This document shows positions 9,458-18,294 of a DNA stretch of 64,000 nucleotides, piece after piece. Source of the stretch: an uncultured Pelagibacteraceae bacterium (GTDB taxonomy: Bacteria; Pseudomonadota; Alphaproteobacteria; Pelagibacterales; Pelagibacteraceae); assembly GCA_902580565.1 (NCBI GenBank), contig CACHLD010000001.1, positions 78,705 through 142,704 on the forward strand, in the 5' to 3' direction. The notes under the pieces were generated by a model. The model was not told the DNA's origin. It was given only the letters and a program-made list of their open reading frames with translations, and searched no databases. How positions within the stretch are numbered: the stretch's first letter is position 1; every line of letters starts with the position of its first letter. The position numbers were made by a program, and so were the translations under genes.

Positions 9458-10083
9458 TATATTTTAATAAAGTTATCTATTATCTTTAATCCAGTTTTAT
9501 CGCTCTTCTCTGGGTGAAACTGCGTACCAAATAAGTTTTCTCTTTCAACAGAGCAGACTATTTTTGAAGAATAATCAGTTGTCGCTGAAATGACAGATTT
9601 ATCCTCTGGAATAAACTCATAACTGTGTACAAAATACATGTGAGATTTATTTTTTATGTCTTTAAATATTTTGCTTTCTTTCTGTATCTCAATTTCGTTC
9701 CAGCCAATGTGAGGAAGTTTAAACTTTCCTTTTTGATTATTAATTTTAGAAACTTTTCCTGGAATCCAACCTAGTCCTTTTGTTTCTGCCTCTTCATAAC
9801 CAACGTCAGCAAACATTTGTAAACCTACACAAATTCCTAACAATGGTTTCTTGTTAATAATTGCAAATTCTTTAAGGATATCTACTAATCCATTAATTCT
9901 ATTTAAAGAGTCCACACAGCTTTTAAATGAACCTTGACCAGGTAAAACAATTTTATCGCTAGCTTTAATTTTTTTGATATCTGAAGTCACTTCTAAATTA
10001 ACTTTATCTTTAGCGACCTGTTCAAAAGAATTTATAACTGAGCTTATATTGCCCGATTGATAGTCAACAATTGTGACATTCAT
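9457..10083 (-). CDS. hisH: Imidazole glycerol phosphate synthase glutamine amidotransferase subunit HisH
   Basis: Class I glutaminase that supplies ammonia to HisF. The nucleophilic Cys85 lies in LLGICVGLQMFADVGYEE, and His190 and Glu192 of the triad lie in GTQFHPEKSD near the C-terminus. The oxyanion-strand motif LPGQGSF is present. The 208-residue length is standard. It sits between hisB (5-nt gap) and hisA (1-nt overlap). Confidence 0.97.
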   Translation of the reverse strand: MNVTIVDYQSGNISSVINSFEQVAKDKVNLEVTSDIKKIKASDKIVLPGQGSFKSCVDSLNRINGLVDILKEFAIINKKPLLGICVGLQMFADVGYEEAETKGLGWIPGKVSKINNQKGKFKLPHIGWNEIEIQKESKIFKDIKNKSHMYFVHSYEFIPEDKSVISATTDYSSKIVCSVERENLFGTQFHPEKSDKTGLKIIDNFIKI

Positions 10084-10088
10084 TAAAT

Positions 10089-10679
10089 TTAAATAGAACC
10101 TTTTGTCGAAGGTATTGAGTTTTTAATTCTTTTATCGATGGCTAAAGCATCCTTTAATGATCTAGCTAATCCCTTATAACAAGATTCAATTTTGTGGTGA
10201 CTATTATCACCGTAAATATTCTCAATGTGCAATGTAATTCCGGCCGATTGAGAAAATGCTTGGAACCACTCTTTAAAAAGTTCAGTGTCCATTTCACCTA
10301 ATTTCTCAACAGCTAAATCAACTTTCCAAATTAAGTAAGGCCTATTCGATACATCAATTGAAACACGACTAAGAGTTTCATCCATAGGAATCATTGTCGA
10401 AGCATATCTTATAATTCCTTTTCGTTTACCAGCAGCTTTTTTAATAGCTTCTCCAATAGCAATGCCTGTATCTTCAGTAGTATGATGTAAATCAATATGA
10501 GTGTCACCTTTAGCTTTAACCTCTAAATCAATTAGTGAGTGTTTAGCTAACTGCTCAAGCATATGATCAAGGAAGCCTATTCCAGTTTTAATTTTATATT
10601 TACCTTTTCCGTCTATATTAACTGCGACCGAAATGTTAGTTTCTTTAGTTTTTCTAATTATTTTAGCTTTTCTTTTCAT
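10089..10679 (-). CDS. hisB: Imidazoleglycerol-phosphate dehydratase HisB
   Basis: Mn-dependent dehydratase giving imidazole-acetol phosphate. The monofunctional form (196 aa, no HisB-N phosphatase domain) carries the metal-binding motifs [26 protein letters not shown] and [19 protein letters not shown]. It is the first gene of the leftward his block (hisB-H-A-ORF-F-E), and the 102-nt gap to hslV must hold the divergent promoters. hisG, hisD, hisC and hisI are not in this window. Confidence 0.97.
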   Translation of the reverse strand: MKRKAKIIRKTKETNISVAVNIDGKGKYKIKTGIGFLDHMLEQLAKHSLIDLEVKAKGDTHIDLHHTTEDTGIAIGEAIKKAAGKRKGIIRYASTMIPMDETLSRVSIDVSNRPYLIWKVDLAVEKLGEMDTELFKEWFQAFSQSAGITLHIENIYGDNSHHKIESCYKGLARSLKDALAIDKRIKNSIPSTKGSI

Positions 10680-10781
10680 AATCTATGATGATTTATCTTT
10701 GATATATATATAATTTCTCATTTTATCAATAAATCAGATTTCGCTATTGAAGATCTAAAATTAATCTCCACATATAATATC

Positions 10782-11321
10782 ATGAATACAGCTGAAAAAT
10801 GGCATGGAACTACAATTGTCTTGTTAAGAAAAAATGGTGAAACTGTTGTAGCAGGAGATGGGCAGGTAAGCTTAGGTAATACAGTTTTAAAAAGTAAAGC
10901 CAAAAAAGTTAGGAAAATTGACTCCAGAGGTGTAATTGCGGGTTTTGCTGGATCAACAGCTGATGCTCTTACATTATTTGAGAGACTAGAAGCTAAATTG
11001 GAGAAACATGCAGGAAATCTTCAAAGAGCTGCTGTAGAATTGGCGAAGGATTGGAGAAGTGATAAATTTCTTCGAAGATTAGAGGCATTAATGGCTGTAG
11101 CAGATAAAAAACACAGCTTTATTATATCTGGTACTGGAGATGTATTAGAACCAGAGGATGGAATAATTGGAATTGGTTCAGGTGGTAATTATGCACTAGC
11201 TGCTGCAAAAGTTTTAATAGAAACTGATCTTAAAGCTGAAGAGATTGCAAGAAAATCCATTAAAGTTGCTTCGGATATTTGTGTTTTTACTAATAATAAT
11301 ATTACAGTGGAGAAAGTTTAA
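10782..11321 (+). CDS. hslV: ATP-dependent protease subunit HslV (ClpQ)
   Basis: Proteolytic chamber of the HslUV protease, a bacterial proteasome homologue with an N-terminal threonine nucleophile. The product begins [19 protein letters not shown]; the active Thr is the first of the GTT pair after a short propeptide, as in other alphaproteobacterial Hsl[12 protein letters not shown] and [13 protein letters not shown] are family blocks. Length 179 is standard. hslU follows after a single base. A TATAAT at 10773-10778 is too close to the ATG to be its -10 element unless the start lies elsewhere. Confidence 0.97.
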   Translation: MNTAEKWHGTTIVLLRKNGETVVAGDGQVSLGNTVLKSKAKKVRKIDSRGVIAGFAGSTADALTLFERLEAKLEKHAGNLQRAAVELAKDWRSDKFLRRLEALMAVADKKHSFIISGTGDVLEPEDGIIGIGSGGNYALAAAKVLIETDLKAEEIARKSIKVASDICVFTNNNITVEKV

Positions 11322-11322
11322 T

Positions 11323-12699
11323 ATGGTGAATTCTAAAAATGTAACTAACTTAAATTTAGTTAAAGACTCTAAAAAAAACGAGTCTAAAGTAAGTGCTTTA
11401 TCTCCTAGAGAAATAGTGTCTGAGCTAGACAGGTATGTTATTGGTCAAAAGGAAGCAAAAAAAGCTGTTGCTGTTGCTTTGAGAAATAGATGGAGAAGAC
11501 AGGCCTTATCTGATGAAATGAGAGACGAAGTACTACCAAAAAATATTTTAATGATTGGACCTACAGGAGTTGGAAAAACAGAAATTTCAAGAAGACTGTC
11601 TAAACTTGCACAAGCTCCTTTTATTAAAGTCGAAGCTACTCGCTTCACTGAGGTTGGTTATGTGGGTAGAGATGTTGAACAAATTGTAAGAGATTTAATT
11701 GAAATAGCTATAGCAATGGAAAGAGAAAAGAAAAGAAAGGAAGTAAAAGCAAAAGCAGAACTAAAAGCAGAGGATAAAGTTCTAGATGCGCTTGTAGGAA
11801 ATAAAGCTAGCATGGCAACTCGAGAAAGTTTTAGAAAAAGATTAAGAAGCGGCGATTTAGATGACAAAGAAATAGAAATTGAAGTTCAAGACAAATCTTC
11901 AGGCCTTCAAAGTTTTGAAATCCCTGGTATGCCAGGTGGCAATGTAGGAATGGTAAATCTTGGAGACATTCTTGGTAAATCTATGGGAAACAAAAAAGGT
12001 AAAAAGAAAAAAATGACTGTTAAAGAGTCTCACGATATTCTAATGGCTCAAGAATCTGATAAAATGATTGAAGAAGATAAAATTATTAAAGAGGCAAAGA
12101 AATCAACAGAAGAAAATGGAATAGTTTTTTTAGATGAAATTGATAAAGTTTCTGCAAGAAGTGATAGAGTTGGGGGAGACGTTTCTAGAGAAGGCGTTCA
12201 AAGAGACTTGTTACCTTTGATAGAAGGAACGACTGTAAGTACAAAACATGGCCCAATAAAAACGGATCATATTCTTTTCATTGCATCTGGTGCATTTCAA
12301 TTGGCTAAGCCATCAGATCTTTTACCAGAGTTACAAGGTAGATTGCCTATAAGGGTTGAATTGAATGCTCTAAAAGAGGAGGATTTTAAAAGAATACTTA
12401 AGGAACCTGATAACAGTCTAATCAAACAGTATAAAGAATTGTTAAAAACAGAAAATGTTAACCTAGTTTTTACAGATGATGGAATAGATACTCTTGCTAA
12501 GATATCAGCAGAAGTTAATTCTTCAGTAGAAAATATAGGTGCTAGAAGATTACATACAATTATAGAGAAAGTATTAGATAACATTAGTTTTAATGCTACA
12601 GATCGTGCGGGAGAAACTATTTCTATCGATAAGAAATATGTAAACGAAAATCTAGGAAACTTAGTAAAAGACACAGATCTATCAAAATTTATCTTGTAA
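11323..12699 (+). CDS. hslU: ATP-dependent protease ATPase subunit HslU (ClpY)
   Basis: AAA+ unfoldase that feeds HslV. I use the ATG at 11323 (458 aa), one base after the hslV stop. An in-frame start at 11245 would overlap hslV by 77 nt and add no conserved sequence. Walker A GPTGVGKT is at residues 79-86, the HslU block [16 protein letters not shown] follows, Walker B is VFLDEIDK, and the sensor region [13 protein letters not shown] is near the end. The variable I-domain between Walker A and B is rich in Lys and Glu. Confidence 0.97.
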   Translation: MVNSKNVTNLNLVKDSKKNESKVSALSPREIVSELDRYVIGQKEAKKAVAVALRNRWRRQALSDEMRDEVLPKNILMIGPTGVGKTEISRRLSKLAQAPFIKVEATRFTEVGYVGRDVEQIVRDLIEIAIAMEREKKRKEVKAKAELKAEDKVLDALVGNKASMATRESFRKRLRSGDLDDKEIEIEVQDKSSGLQSFEIPGMPGGNVGMVNLGDILGKSMGNKKGKKKKMTVKESHDILMAQESDKMIEEDKIIKEAKKSTEENGIVFLDEIDKVSARSDRVGGDVSREGVQRDLLPLIEGTTVSTKHGPIKTDHILFIASGAFQLAKPSDLLPELQGRLPIRVELNALKEEDFKRILKEPDNSLIKQYKELLKTENVNLVFTDDGIDTLAKISAEVNSSVENIGARRLHTIIEKVLDNISFNATDRAGETISIDKKYVNENLGNLVKDTDLSKFIL

Positions 12700-13113
12700 T
12701 TATTTTAATTTTATAATTATAGCACCATCACCACCTTCAAATTTTTTCGCAGTGGCGATAGAAGCGACGTAACTTGATACTTCTGGATTAGATTTTATAT
12801 ATTCAGGTACGGAAAATCTTAATTTACTTAAATCATTCGACACATAAACATCGTGGGAAGAATTTGAATGAATTCCTTTTCCTGTTATTAATAAAATTTC
12901 TTTATATTCCTCTTTTTTACAAAATAAAATTAACTCTTTAACTTTTTCATTTGCATCAATTAAAGTATATCCATGTAAATCAAATTTAAATCGATTGCGG
13001 TTTGCTTTTGTTCTATTTTTTCCTAAATCTTTATCAACGATATCTCTAGGATTTTTTATATAATCTTTCCAATCATCTAGATCTTTTTGAGAAATCTTTT
13101 TTTTTTCGGTCAC
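12700..13113 (-). CDS. Smr/MutS2-domain protein
   Basis: Small 137-residue stand-alone Smr domain, a fold found in MutS2 and in nucleases acting on DNA or RNA. The signature is visible as KFDLHGYTLIDA (LDLHG motif), ILLITGKGIHS (TGKG motif), and the C-terminal GGDGAIIIKLK strand. The N-terminal ~40 residues are polar and charged. Its stop directly abuts the hslU stop (convergent). It overlaps the Tim44-like gene by 4 nt, so the two are likely one transcript. The substrate is unknown. Confidence 0.88.
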   Translation of the reverse strand: MTEKKKISQKDLDDWKDYIKNPRDIVDKDLGKNRTKANRNRFKFDLHGYTLIDANEKVKELILFCKKEEYKEILLITGKGIHSNSSHDVYVSNDLSKLRFSVPEYIKSNPEVSSYVASIATAKKFEGGDGAIIIKLK

Positions 13114-13712
13114 TTACTAATAATTTCAGACAAATACCAATTTGGTCCTTGTTTCAAAATATTTTTTGAAAATTTCCAGTAGTCCGTAACTAATTTAATT
13201 TTATTTGGATTGCCTTCGATTATCTTTCCATCTTTATCTTTTTTAACTGAAATTACCTCTGAAACAAATTTAACTGATGCAAAAAGTTCATTTTTAATTT
13301 TTTCATATTTTTCAACATTTGATTCTTTCATTCCTATAAAAGTAAACTCCGATTTGATATTTTCTTTTCTACGAGCTTGAATGGCTTGATCAAAATTATC
13401 AGCCATGTCGCTTGTTAGTAAAGTTTTAAGTTTTTTGATATCACCATTTGCAAATGAGGTAAGAATTGTTTCATATGCAATCTCAGCACCTTTTAAAAAT
13501 TCTTTTTTTTGTTTTCCTTCTAAAATTTCATGATTTGGCTTAAGATCTTTATGCTCATTTTTTGGTACATTGAATTTTTTTTCTGAAAAAGTAGGATAAA
13601 CTTTAGACTCATGTCCAGTTCTTCTTCCTAAAATGTTCCTTAATCGCAAAATGATAAATCCTGCGATCATACCCAATAAAATGATGTCAATATAACCAAA
13701 ATTGTTACTCAT
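13110..13712 (-). CDS. Tim44-like domain protein (TimA type)
   Basis: Membrane-anchored protein with a C-terminal Tim44-like domain; the alphaproteobacterial relatives are candidates for membrane-protein insertion or assembly. I take the ATG at 13712 (MSNNFGYIDIILLG; 200 aa) because the frame upstream adds only six residues. One N-terminal membrane helix is followed by the conserved LRLRNILGRRTGHE and a Tim44 domain with AYETILTSFANGDIKKLKTL and VTDYWKFSKNI near the end. It is divergent from fxsA across 44 nt; the Tim44/fxsA/secB arrangement is typical of the class. Confidence 0.82.
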   Translation of the reverse strand: MSNNFGYIDIILLGMIAGFIILRLRNILGRRTGHESKVYPTFSEKKFNVPKNEHKDLKPNHEILEGKQKKEFLKGAEIAYETILTSFANGDIKKLKTLLTSDMADNFDQAIQARRKENIKSEFTFIGMKESNVEKYEKIKNELFASVKFVSEVISVKKDKDGKIIEGNPNKIKLVTDYWKFSKNILKQGPNWYLSEIISK

Positions 13713-13756
13713 AATTTGATAAATATACATTAATAATATATTTTTGTATCAGACAA

Positions 13757-14173
13757 ATGAACTCATTTTTTTTAATTTTTTTAGCAATTCCAGCGTTAGA
13801 AATTTTCTTAATGATTAAAATAGGCGGGAAAATTGGTGCTTTAAGTACAATATCACTAGTATTTTTTACTGCAGTGATTGGCGTATACTTTGCAAAAATA
13901 GAGGGTATCAAAACAATAAGATCAGGATTTTCAAATTTATACCAAAATAAAACACCACTTTATGAAATAATTTCAGGGGCCTCTATAGCAATAGCAGCAT
14001 TACTTTTAATCATACCAGGATTTTTCACTGATACAGTTGGTTTTCTTTTGCTCATCCCAATAACACGAAAATTTTTAATAAACCTATTGGTTAGAAAAAA
14101 TATAAAAGTTAACAATAACGAGTCGAAAACACTAGATGGTGAAATAATAGAAGATAAAAAAGATGAGCTTTAA
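13757..14173 (+). CDS. fxsA: FxsA-family membrane protein
   Basis: Integral inner-membrane protein related to E. coli FxsA, whose overproduction affects phage T7 exclusion; the normal role is unknown. The 138-residue protein has about three to four hydrophobic segments, with the family motifs PALEIFLMIKIGGKIG and LLLIIPGFFTDTVGFLLLIP. The C-terminus is polar and acidic. It overlaps secB by 11 nt and they probably share a transcript. Confidence 0.88.
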   Translation: MNSFFLIFLAIPALEIFLMIKIGGKIGALSTISLVFFTAVIGVYFAKIEGIKTIRSGFSNLYQNKTPLYEIISGASIAIAALLLIIPGFFTDTVGFLLLIPITRKFLINLLVRKNIKVNNNESKTLDGEIIEDKKDEL

Positions 14174-14582
14174 AATAGTTGGAAAATATATAAAAAAAAT
14201 TGATTTTAATATTCCAAATCACAAAACTTTTTTTTTATTAACTAAGGATATATCAAGTTATAAAGTCAACATAGATATTAAGAGCGAGCAAATTAAAGAA
14301 AAAATCCTTGAAATACAAACAACATTAAGTCTTTTGTCGAATGATAACAAAGAAGAGAAAATTGAAACAAAACTAGTTTATTCCTCAATTATAGAATTAG
14401 AAAAACAAATAGATAATAAAAAAGAAGTTGAAAAAATAATTCTCATAGATGTTCCAACAAAAATTTACCCTGAATTAAGAAAAATATTTATATTAATTTT
14501 TGAAAGTTCTGGATTCAAAGATATAAAAATTAATAAAGATGTAGATTTTCAAAAGTTATACGACTCAAGAAAAATTCAATAA
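14163..14582 (+). CDS. secB: Protein-export chaperone SecB
   Basis: Cytosolic chaperone that keeps preproteins unfolded for SecA. At 139 residues it is shorter than typical SecB (150-165), mainly by lacking the C-terminal tail that carries the SecA-binding zinc site in other species. The SecB fold is recognisable from the N-terminal PNHKTFFLLTKDISSYK strand and the C-terminal PELRKIFILIFESSGFKDI region, which aligns with the conserved 'P.aR..i.d....gGFppl.l.p.DF..lY' block ending DFQKLY. Sequence divergence is high, so some doubt remains. The position between fxsA and dnaQ is canonical for SecB. Confidence 0.8.
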   Translation: MSFKIVGKYIKKIDFNIPNHKTFFLLTKDISSYKVNIDIKSEQIKEKILEIQTTLSLLSNDNKEEKIETKLVYSSIIELEKQIDNKKEVEKIILIDVPTKIYPELRKIFILIFESSGFKDIKINKDVDFQKLYDSRKIQ

Positions 14583-15241
14583 AAATTCTTTTTAAGATCA
14601 GATTTTAAAAACATTTGATGTTTTTTCATCTCATTATCGGTGATTTTCAAAATCGCTTTATTATAATCTGTTTTATTGGGCTCTGAAGCATCAAATTTTT
14701 TTGCCAAAGAATTCAGATTAAATTGAGGTTCTTTAGCCCCTAAAAGATTAATGTATACCTCCCTTAATAGATCGCAATCTAACAATGCATTATGTTTAGT
14801 CCTTTTAGATAGATCAATATTAAATCTTTTACATAGTGCATCTAATGAATTCGAAGATCCTGGATATTTATTTCTTGCTATTTCTAATGAGTCAATTACT
14901 TCTGTTTTATTGATTATCTTTTTTTTAATTAAACCTAACTCACCATTTAAAAAACTTAAATCAAATTCTTTGTTATGAATAATAATCTTTTTTCCATCAA
15001 TAAAGTTTAGAAAATCATCAGCTACTTGATCAAAAGTTTCTTTATTGCTTAAAAATTCTTTTGTAAAACCGTGAATCTTAAATGCTTCTTCTGGTATGTC
15101 CCGTTTTGGATTAATATACTTATGGAATATTCTCTTTGTAGGAATTAAATCTTTAGTTTCAATACATGCAATCTCAACAATTTTGTGACCGCTATTAAAA
15201 GAAAGGCCAGTTGTTTCGGTATCTAAAAATATTTCATTCAT
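14576..15241 (-). CDS. dnaQ: DNA polymerase III epsilon subunit (3'-5' proofreading exonuclease)
   Basis: DEDDh exonuclease that proofreads for the replicative polymerase. Asp7 and Glu9 lie in FLDTETTGL, the second Asp in IIIHNKEFDLSFLN, and the His-Asp pair in KHNALLDCDLLREVY, so the catalytic set is complete. Length 221 fits the family (about 230). It converges with secB (7-nt overlap) and overlaps coaE by 8 nt. It ends the leftward maf-aroE-coaE-dnaQ series. Confidence 0.95.
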   Translation of the reverse strand: MNEIFLDTETTGLSFNSGHKIVEIACIETKDLIPTKRIFHKYINPKRDIPEEAFKIHGFTKEFLSNKETFDQVADDFLNFIDGKKIIIHNKEFDLSFLNGELGLIKKKIINKTEVIDSLEIARNKYPGSSNSLDALCKRFNIDLSKRTKHNALLDCDLLREVYINLLGAKEPQFNLNSLAKKFDASEPNKTDYNKAILKITDNEMKKHQMFLKSDLKKNFY

Positions 15242-15800
15242 AAATTCTAATTATATTAAAAAGTTTTTTTTTTAAAAGTTTAATAGAATGATTATTAACA
15301 ACAACATAATCACAATATTTAATTTTTTTGTTATCTTTAAGCTGTTGTTTATCAAGCACCTTAAACAAATGCTTTTTTCCGCCCTTAGAAATATATCTTT
15401 TAATTCTAAGATCTTTTCTGGATTTTATAAAAATCACTACATCAAAATATTTATTAAGCTTATTTTCAACAAGTAATGGGATTTCAAAAAAGAGAAGATT
15501 TTTGCTTTTATTTTTTAATATAAATTTTAACATTTCTTGCCTAACCATCGGATGAATAATTTTTTCTAATTTTTTCAAAGTTTTTTTTTGCTCTATAATC
15601 TTTTTAATAATCTCTTTTTTAAAGTTTTTTTTTGATTTGAGATTTAATTTCTTAAAAACATTTTTCTTAAAATCTCTCTTTTTATAAAGATTCTTTACTA
15701 CCTTATCAGCGCTGTATAAAGGGCCTCTACTTGAGGATAAAATTTTACTAGCAGTTGTTTTGCCTGATGCTAGAGATCCTGTAATAGCAATTTTTATCAT
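15234..15800 (-). CDS. coaE: Dephospho-CoA kinase CoaE
   Basis: Last step of coenzyme A synthesis, phosphorylating the 3'-OH of dephospho-CoA. The P-loop GSLASGKTT is at residues 8-16. The SADKVVKNLY block follows, and FFEIPLLVENKLNKYFDVVI is the family's lid/core strand. The C-terminal half is very lysine-rich, reflecting the A+T-rich genome. Length 188 is near normal. It overlaps both dnaQ (8 nt) and aroE (4 nt). Confidence 0.94.
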   Translation of the reverse strand: MIKIAITGSLASGKTTASKILSSSRGPLYSADKVVKNLYKKRDFKKNVFKKLNLKSKKNFKKEIIKKIIEQKKTLKKLEKIIHPMVRQEMLKFILKNKSKNLLFFEIPLLVENKLNKYFDVVIFIKSRKDLRIKRYISKGGKKHLFKVLDKQQLKDNKKIKYCDYVVVNNHSIKLLKKKLFNIIRIYE

Positions 15801-16621
15801 TTTAATTTTGATTGTAGTAGTTCATAAAGTTGATCATCTATTTCAGGATTAATCTTATTCCATAAGTAAAATGATTTTTGTCCTTGATAAATAAACATGT
15901 CTAGGCCATTAAAAGTTTTAATTCCTCTTTCTTTTAAGGATTTTAAGGTCTTTGTTTCAAAAGGATTATAAATAGTGTCAATATAAGTTAGGTTACTTTT
16001 AACATTTTTAAAATCAATTTCAAATTCTTTTGCTCCTTTCAAACCGAGACTTGTAGCATTAATAATGATGTCAAAATTTTTTACTTCGCTTTCTAAAAAT
16101 TTCCATTCTAAAATATTTAAAAAACTAAAGTTTTTTTTTAAAAATATGGATTTTTCATGTGTTCGATTAATTATAGATATTTTTTTAATTTTAGATTTTT
16201 GTAAAGAGAAAATCACTGAAGGAGCGACTCCTCCTGCGCCAATTATTAAAACATTTTTCTTATCTGCGTTTACTAAACCTTTTAGATAACCAGCTTGCAA
16301 ACCATAAACGTCGGTATTATCACCAATTAAAGTTTTTGTTTCGTCTAGAAAAACAGTATTAACCGAATGAGTAGACTTTGCATCATTAATTAATCTGTCT
16401 AATAATGGAATAATTTTTTGTTTATAAGGCAAAGTTACGTTTATTCCAGATAATTTTTTGTTTCTTATTTCTTTAGCAATTGTAGTAAGACCACTTTCTT
16501 CAATATCTATTAAAGAATATTCTGCATCAATATTATATTTTTTAAACCAATAATTATGAAGAATAGGGGATAAGGAATGTGAAACTGGTTTTCCGATGAT
16601 TGCAAAAAATTTTTTCATCAA
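15797..16621 (-). CDS. aroE: Shikimate dehydrogenase (NADP+) AroE
   Basis: Reduces 3-dehydroshikimate to shikimate in aromatic amino-acid synthesis. Substrate-binding SHSLSPILHN (residues 14-23), the catalytic Lys67 in GINVTLPYKQ, and the partner Asp in DNTDVYGLQAG are present. The NADP-binding Rossmann motif is GAGGVAPSVIFSLQ, where the usual GAGGAARA is less conserved. Length 274 is standard. It overlaps coaE and maf by 4 nt each. The start is the first of two adjacent ATGs; either is possible. Confidence 0.95.
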   Translation of the reverse strand: MMKKFFAIIGKPVSHSLSPILHNYWFKKYNIDAEYSLIDIEESGLTTIAKEIRNKKLSGINVTLPYKQKIIPLLDRLINDAKSTHSVNTVFLDETKTLIGDNTDVYGLQAGYLKGLVNADKKNVLIIGAGGVAPSVIFSLQKSKIKKISIINRTHEKSIFLKKNFSFLNILEWKFLESEVKNFDIIINATSLGLKGAKEFEIDFKNVKSNLTYIDTIYNPFETKTLKSLKERGIKTFNGLDMFIYQGQKSFYLWNKINPEIDDQLYELLQSKLK

Positions 16622-17202
16622 TTTTTAATTCCCTTAATATAATTCATAATTTGTTTCACTGGTAAGCCCATTATAGAGTCAGTATCACCTTTAATATACT
16701 CAAAAAGACCTAGTCCATCGGCTTCTATTTGATACACACCATAATTTAGTAGAGTTTCAGTTTTAATCTTTTTTAAATATGTAATTAATTCATCTTCTCT
16801 TAAGTTTTTCATTTTTAGTTCAGATTTATCGGAATGGTTCCAGATCATCGATCCGTTTTTTGAGATGCAGACAGAGCTTATTAGAAAGTGTATTGAATTG
16901 TTTAATTCCTTTAAAATTTCTAGCGCTTCATCACGCGACTTAGGTTTATTTATTAATCTACCATTTAATGAAATTACACTGTCAGCTCCTAGGACTAATT
17001 GATCAGGATATTTATTGCTTACTTTAACAGATTTTATTTCAGCTAAATTTTTAGATATTAATAGGGGGTCAGCATTTTCAAGCAATAAAGCATTTTTTAC
17101 TTCATCTTCATCTACATTAGAAACTACAACATTTGACTCAATTTTATATTTATCTAATATTTTTTTTCTTACAACGCTTTTAGATGCTAAAATTATTTTC
17201 AT
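16618..17202 (-). CDS. maf: Maf-family nucleotide pyrophosphatase
   Basis: Maf/YceF-type house-cleaning pyrophosphatase that removes non-canonical or modified NTPs. The N-terminal signature normally reads ASxSPRR; here it is ASKSVVRKKIL, keeping Ser and Arg but losing the Pro-Arg-Arg run. The catalytic Asp block LVLGADSVISLNGR and the motif NKPKSRDEALEIL are intact, and GLPVKQIM is the expected end. Length 194 is standard. Whether it prefers dTTP/UTP or m7GTP cannot be read from motifs alone. Confidence 0.92.
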   Translation of the reverse strand: MKIILASKSVVRKKILDKYKIESNVVVSNVDEDEVKNALLLENADPLLISKNLAEIKSVKVSNKYPDQLVLGADSVISLNGRLINKPKSRDEALEILKELNNSIHFLISSVCISKNGSMIWNHSDKSELKMKNLREDELITYLKKIKTETLLNYGVYQIEADGLGLFEYIKGDTDSIMGLPVKQIMNYIKGIKN

Positions 17203-18020
17203 CTATTTTTTTTTATTTCGAATATTTTTAAAATGGAAGCAGCAGTTTCTTCTACTGACTTTCTCGTAACATCAATAATTGGCCACTTATACTTATTGAA
17301 CAGCTTTTTAGACTTCTCAACTTCTTCTTTAATATAATTTAAATCAGTATATTCTTTGATGTTACTCTCTTTCATGATGGCCACTCTATTTCTTCTAATA
17401 TCTGCAAGTCTTTCTGCATCTGCAACTAGTCCAATTACACAGATTTTATTCTTTTGAGATTTTAAACCTTCTGGTATTTTTTGATCTAAAACGAGAGGGA
17501 TGTTTATGGTCTTATACCCTCTATTAGCCAAATAAATAGAAGTAGGAGTTTTACTTGTTCTACTTACTCCTAACAGAACAATGTCAGCTTTACCAACCTC
17601 ATCTAGCTTCTTGCCATCATCATGTGCCATCGTAAATTGTATTGCTTCGATTCTTCTATAATATTCATCATCTAATACGTGTTGAGCGCTTGGTTTATGT
17701 ATGGCTTTTTGATTTAATAATTTAGAAAAATTTAAAATTAAATTTCCCAATATGCCAAAACAGGGAACGCTGTTTTTTTCACTAGAGTTAGAAATATATT
17801 TAGCCAATTTAGTTTCAACTATCGTATATAAGATTATGGAATTTGGCATTGCAGCAGACTCCTTTATAATTTTATCTATTTGTTGTTCAGTTCTTACAAA
17901 AGCAAATTCTTTCTTATTATAGTCAAAATTAGCAAACTGTGATTTAAGTGATAAAAAAATTCTATCAAGAGTTTCACCGGTGGAATCAGACACAAGATAT
18001 ACATTGTATTTTTCGTTCAT
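17199..18020 (-). CDS. ppsR: Pyruvate, phosphate dikinase / PEP synthase regulatory protein (PPSR, DUF299)
   Basis: Bifunctional ADP-dependent kinase and Pi-dependent phosphorylase that switches PPDK or PEP synthase off and on. The N-terminal VYLVSDSTGETLDRIF and the P-loop-like GVSRTSKTPTSIYLANRG (from residue 151) are diagnostic. Length 273 is standard. It overlaps maf by 4 nt. In many alphaproteobacteria this gene flanks the replication origin opposite hemE, and the same arrangement is seen here with a 274-nt gap between them. Confidence 0.93.
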   Translation of the reverse strand: MNEKYNVYLVSDSTGETLDRIFLSLKSQFANFDYNKKEFAFVRTEQQIDKIIKESAAMPNSIILYTIVETKLAKYISNSSEKNSVPCFGILGNLILNFSKLLNQKAIHKPSAQHVLDDEYYRRIEAIQFTMAHDDGKKLDEVGKADIVLLGVSRTSKTPTSIYLANRGYKTINIPLVLDQKIPEGLKSQKNKICVIGLVADAERLADIRRNRVAIMKESNIKEYTDLNYIKEEVEKSKKLFNKYKWPIIDVTRKSVEETAASILKIFEIKKNR

Positions 18021-18294
18021 ATGTCTGTTAATAAATATTTAGTAAGTTATAGTTTTTCATTTTTATTTATAGTTTTAAAAAAAAGTTAACAATAATTAAC
18101 ATCTTTTTAACATTTTGTTAGGTGTTGATATTATAATTGTGCAGTTGTTTATATTTTCTGCAAAACCCAACATTTTTTGATATAAATACCATTATTTGTC
18201 CAAATAACATTGTATAAAAAATGTACAATTAGTTATATTGATAATTAACAGGACCTACTAGACAATCTATATTAAAAAACCTTAATAATATATT
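18021..18294. other. PPSR-hemE intergenic interval: candidate replication origin region and divergent promoters
   Basis: This 274-nt gap, the longest in the window, separates divergent PPSR and hemE. It is almost pure A+T. Three TTAACA hexamers start at 18086, 18096 and 18107, about one helical turn apart; a fourth copy is at 18245 and an inverted copy at 18026-18031. ATTGTA (18209-18214) and TACAAT flank a short dyad. In Caulobacter and Rickettsia the origin is reported between hemE and the PPSR homologue, so synteny supports an origin. I see no canonical TTATNCACA DnaA box; TGTTAATAA at 18026-18034 is one mismatch away. It may simply be promoter DNA. Confidence 0.4.

Noticed and set aside
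10773..10778. TATAAT as the hslV -10 element
   Set aside because: It ends four bases before the ATG and has no -35 at proper spacing (TTGAAG lies 20 nt away).
11245..11322. Longer start of hslU overlapping hslV
   Set aside because: The added 26 residues are the shifted frame of the hslV 3' end; ATG 11323 directly after hslV is the natural start.
18096..18110. CtrA-type site TTAA-N7-TTAA in the candidate origin
   Set aside because: The match is exact but expected by chance in such A+T-rich DNA; better explained as part of the TTAACA series.
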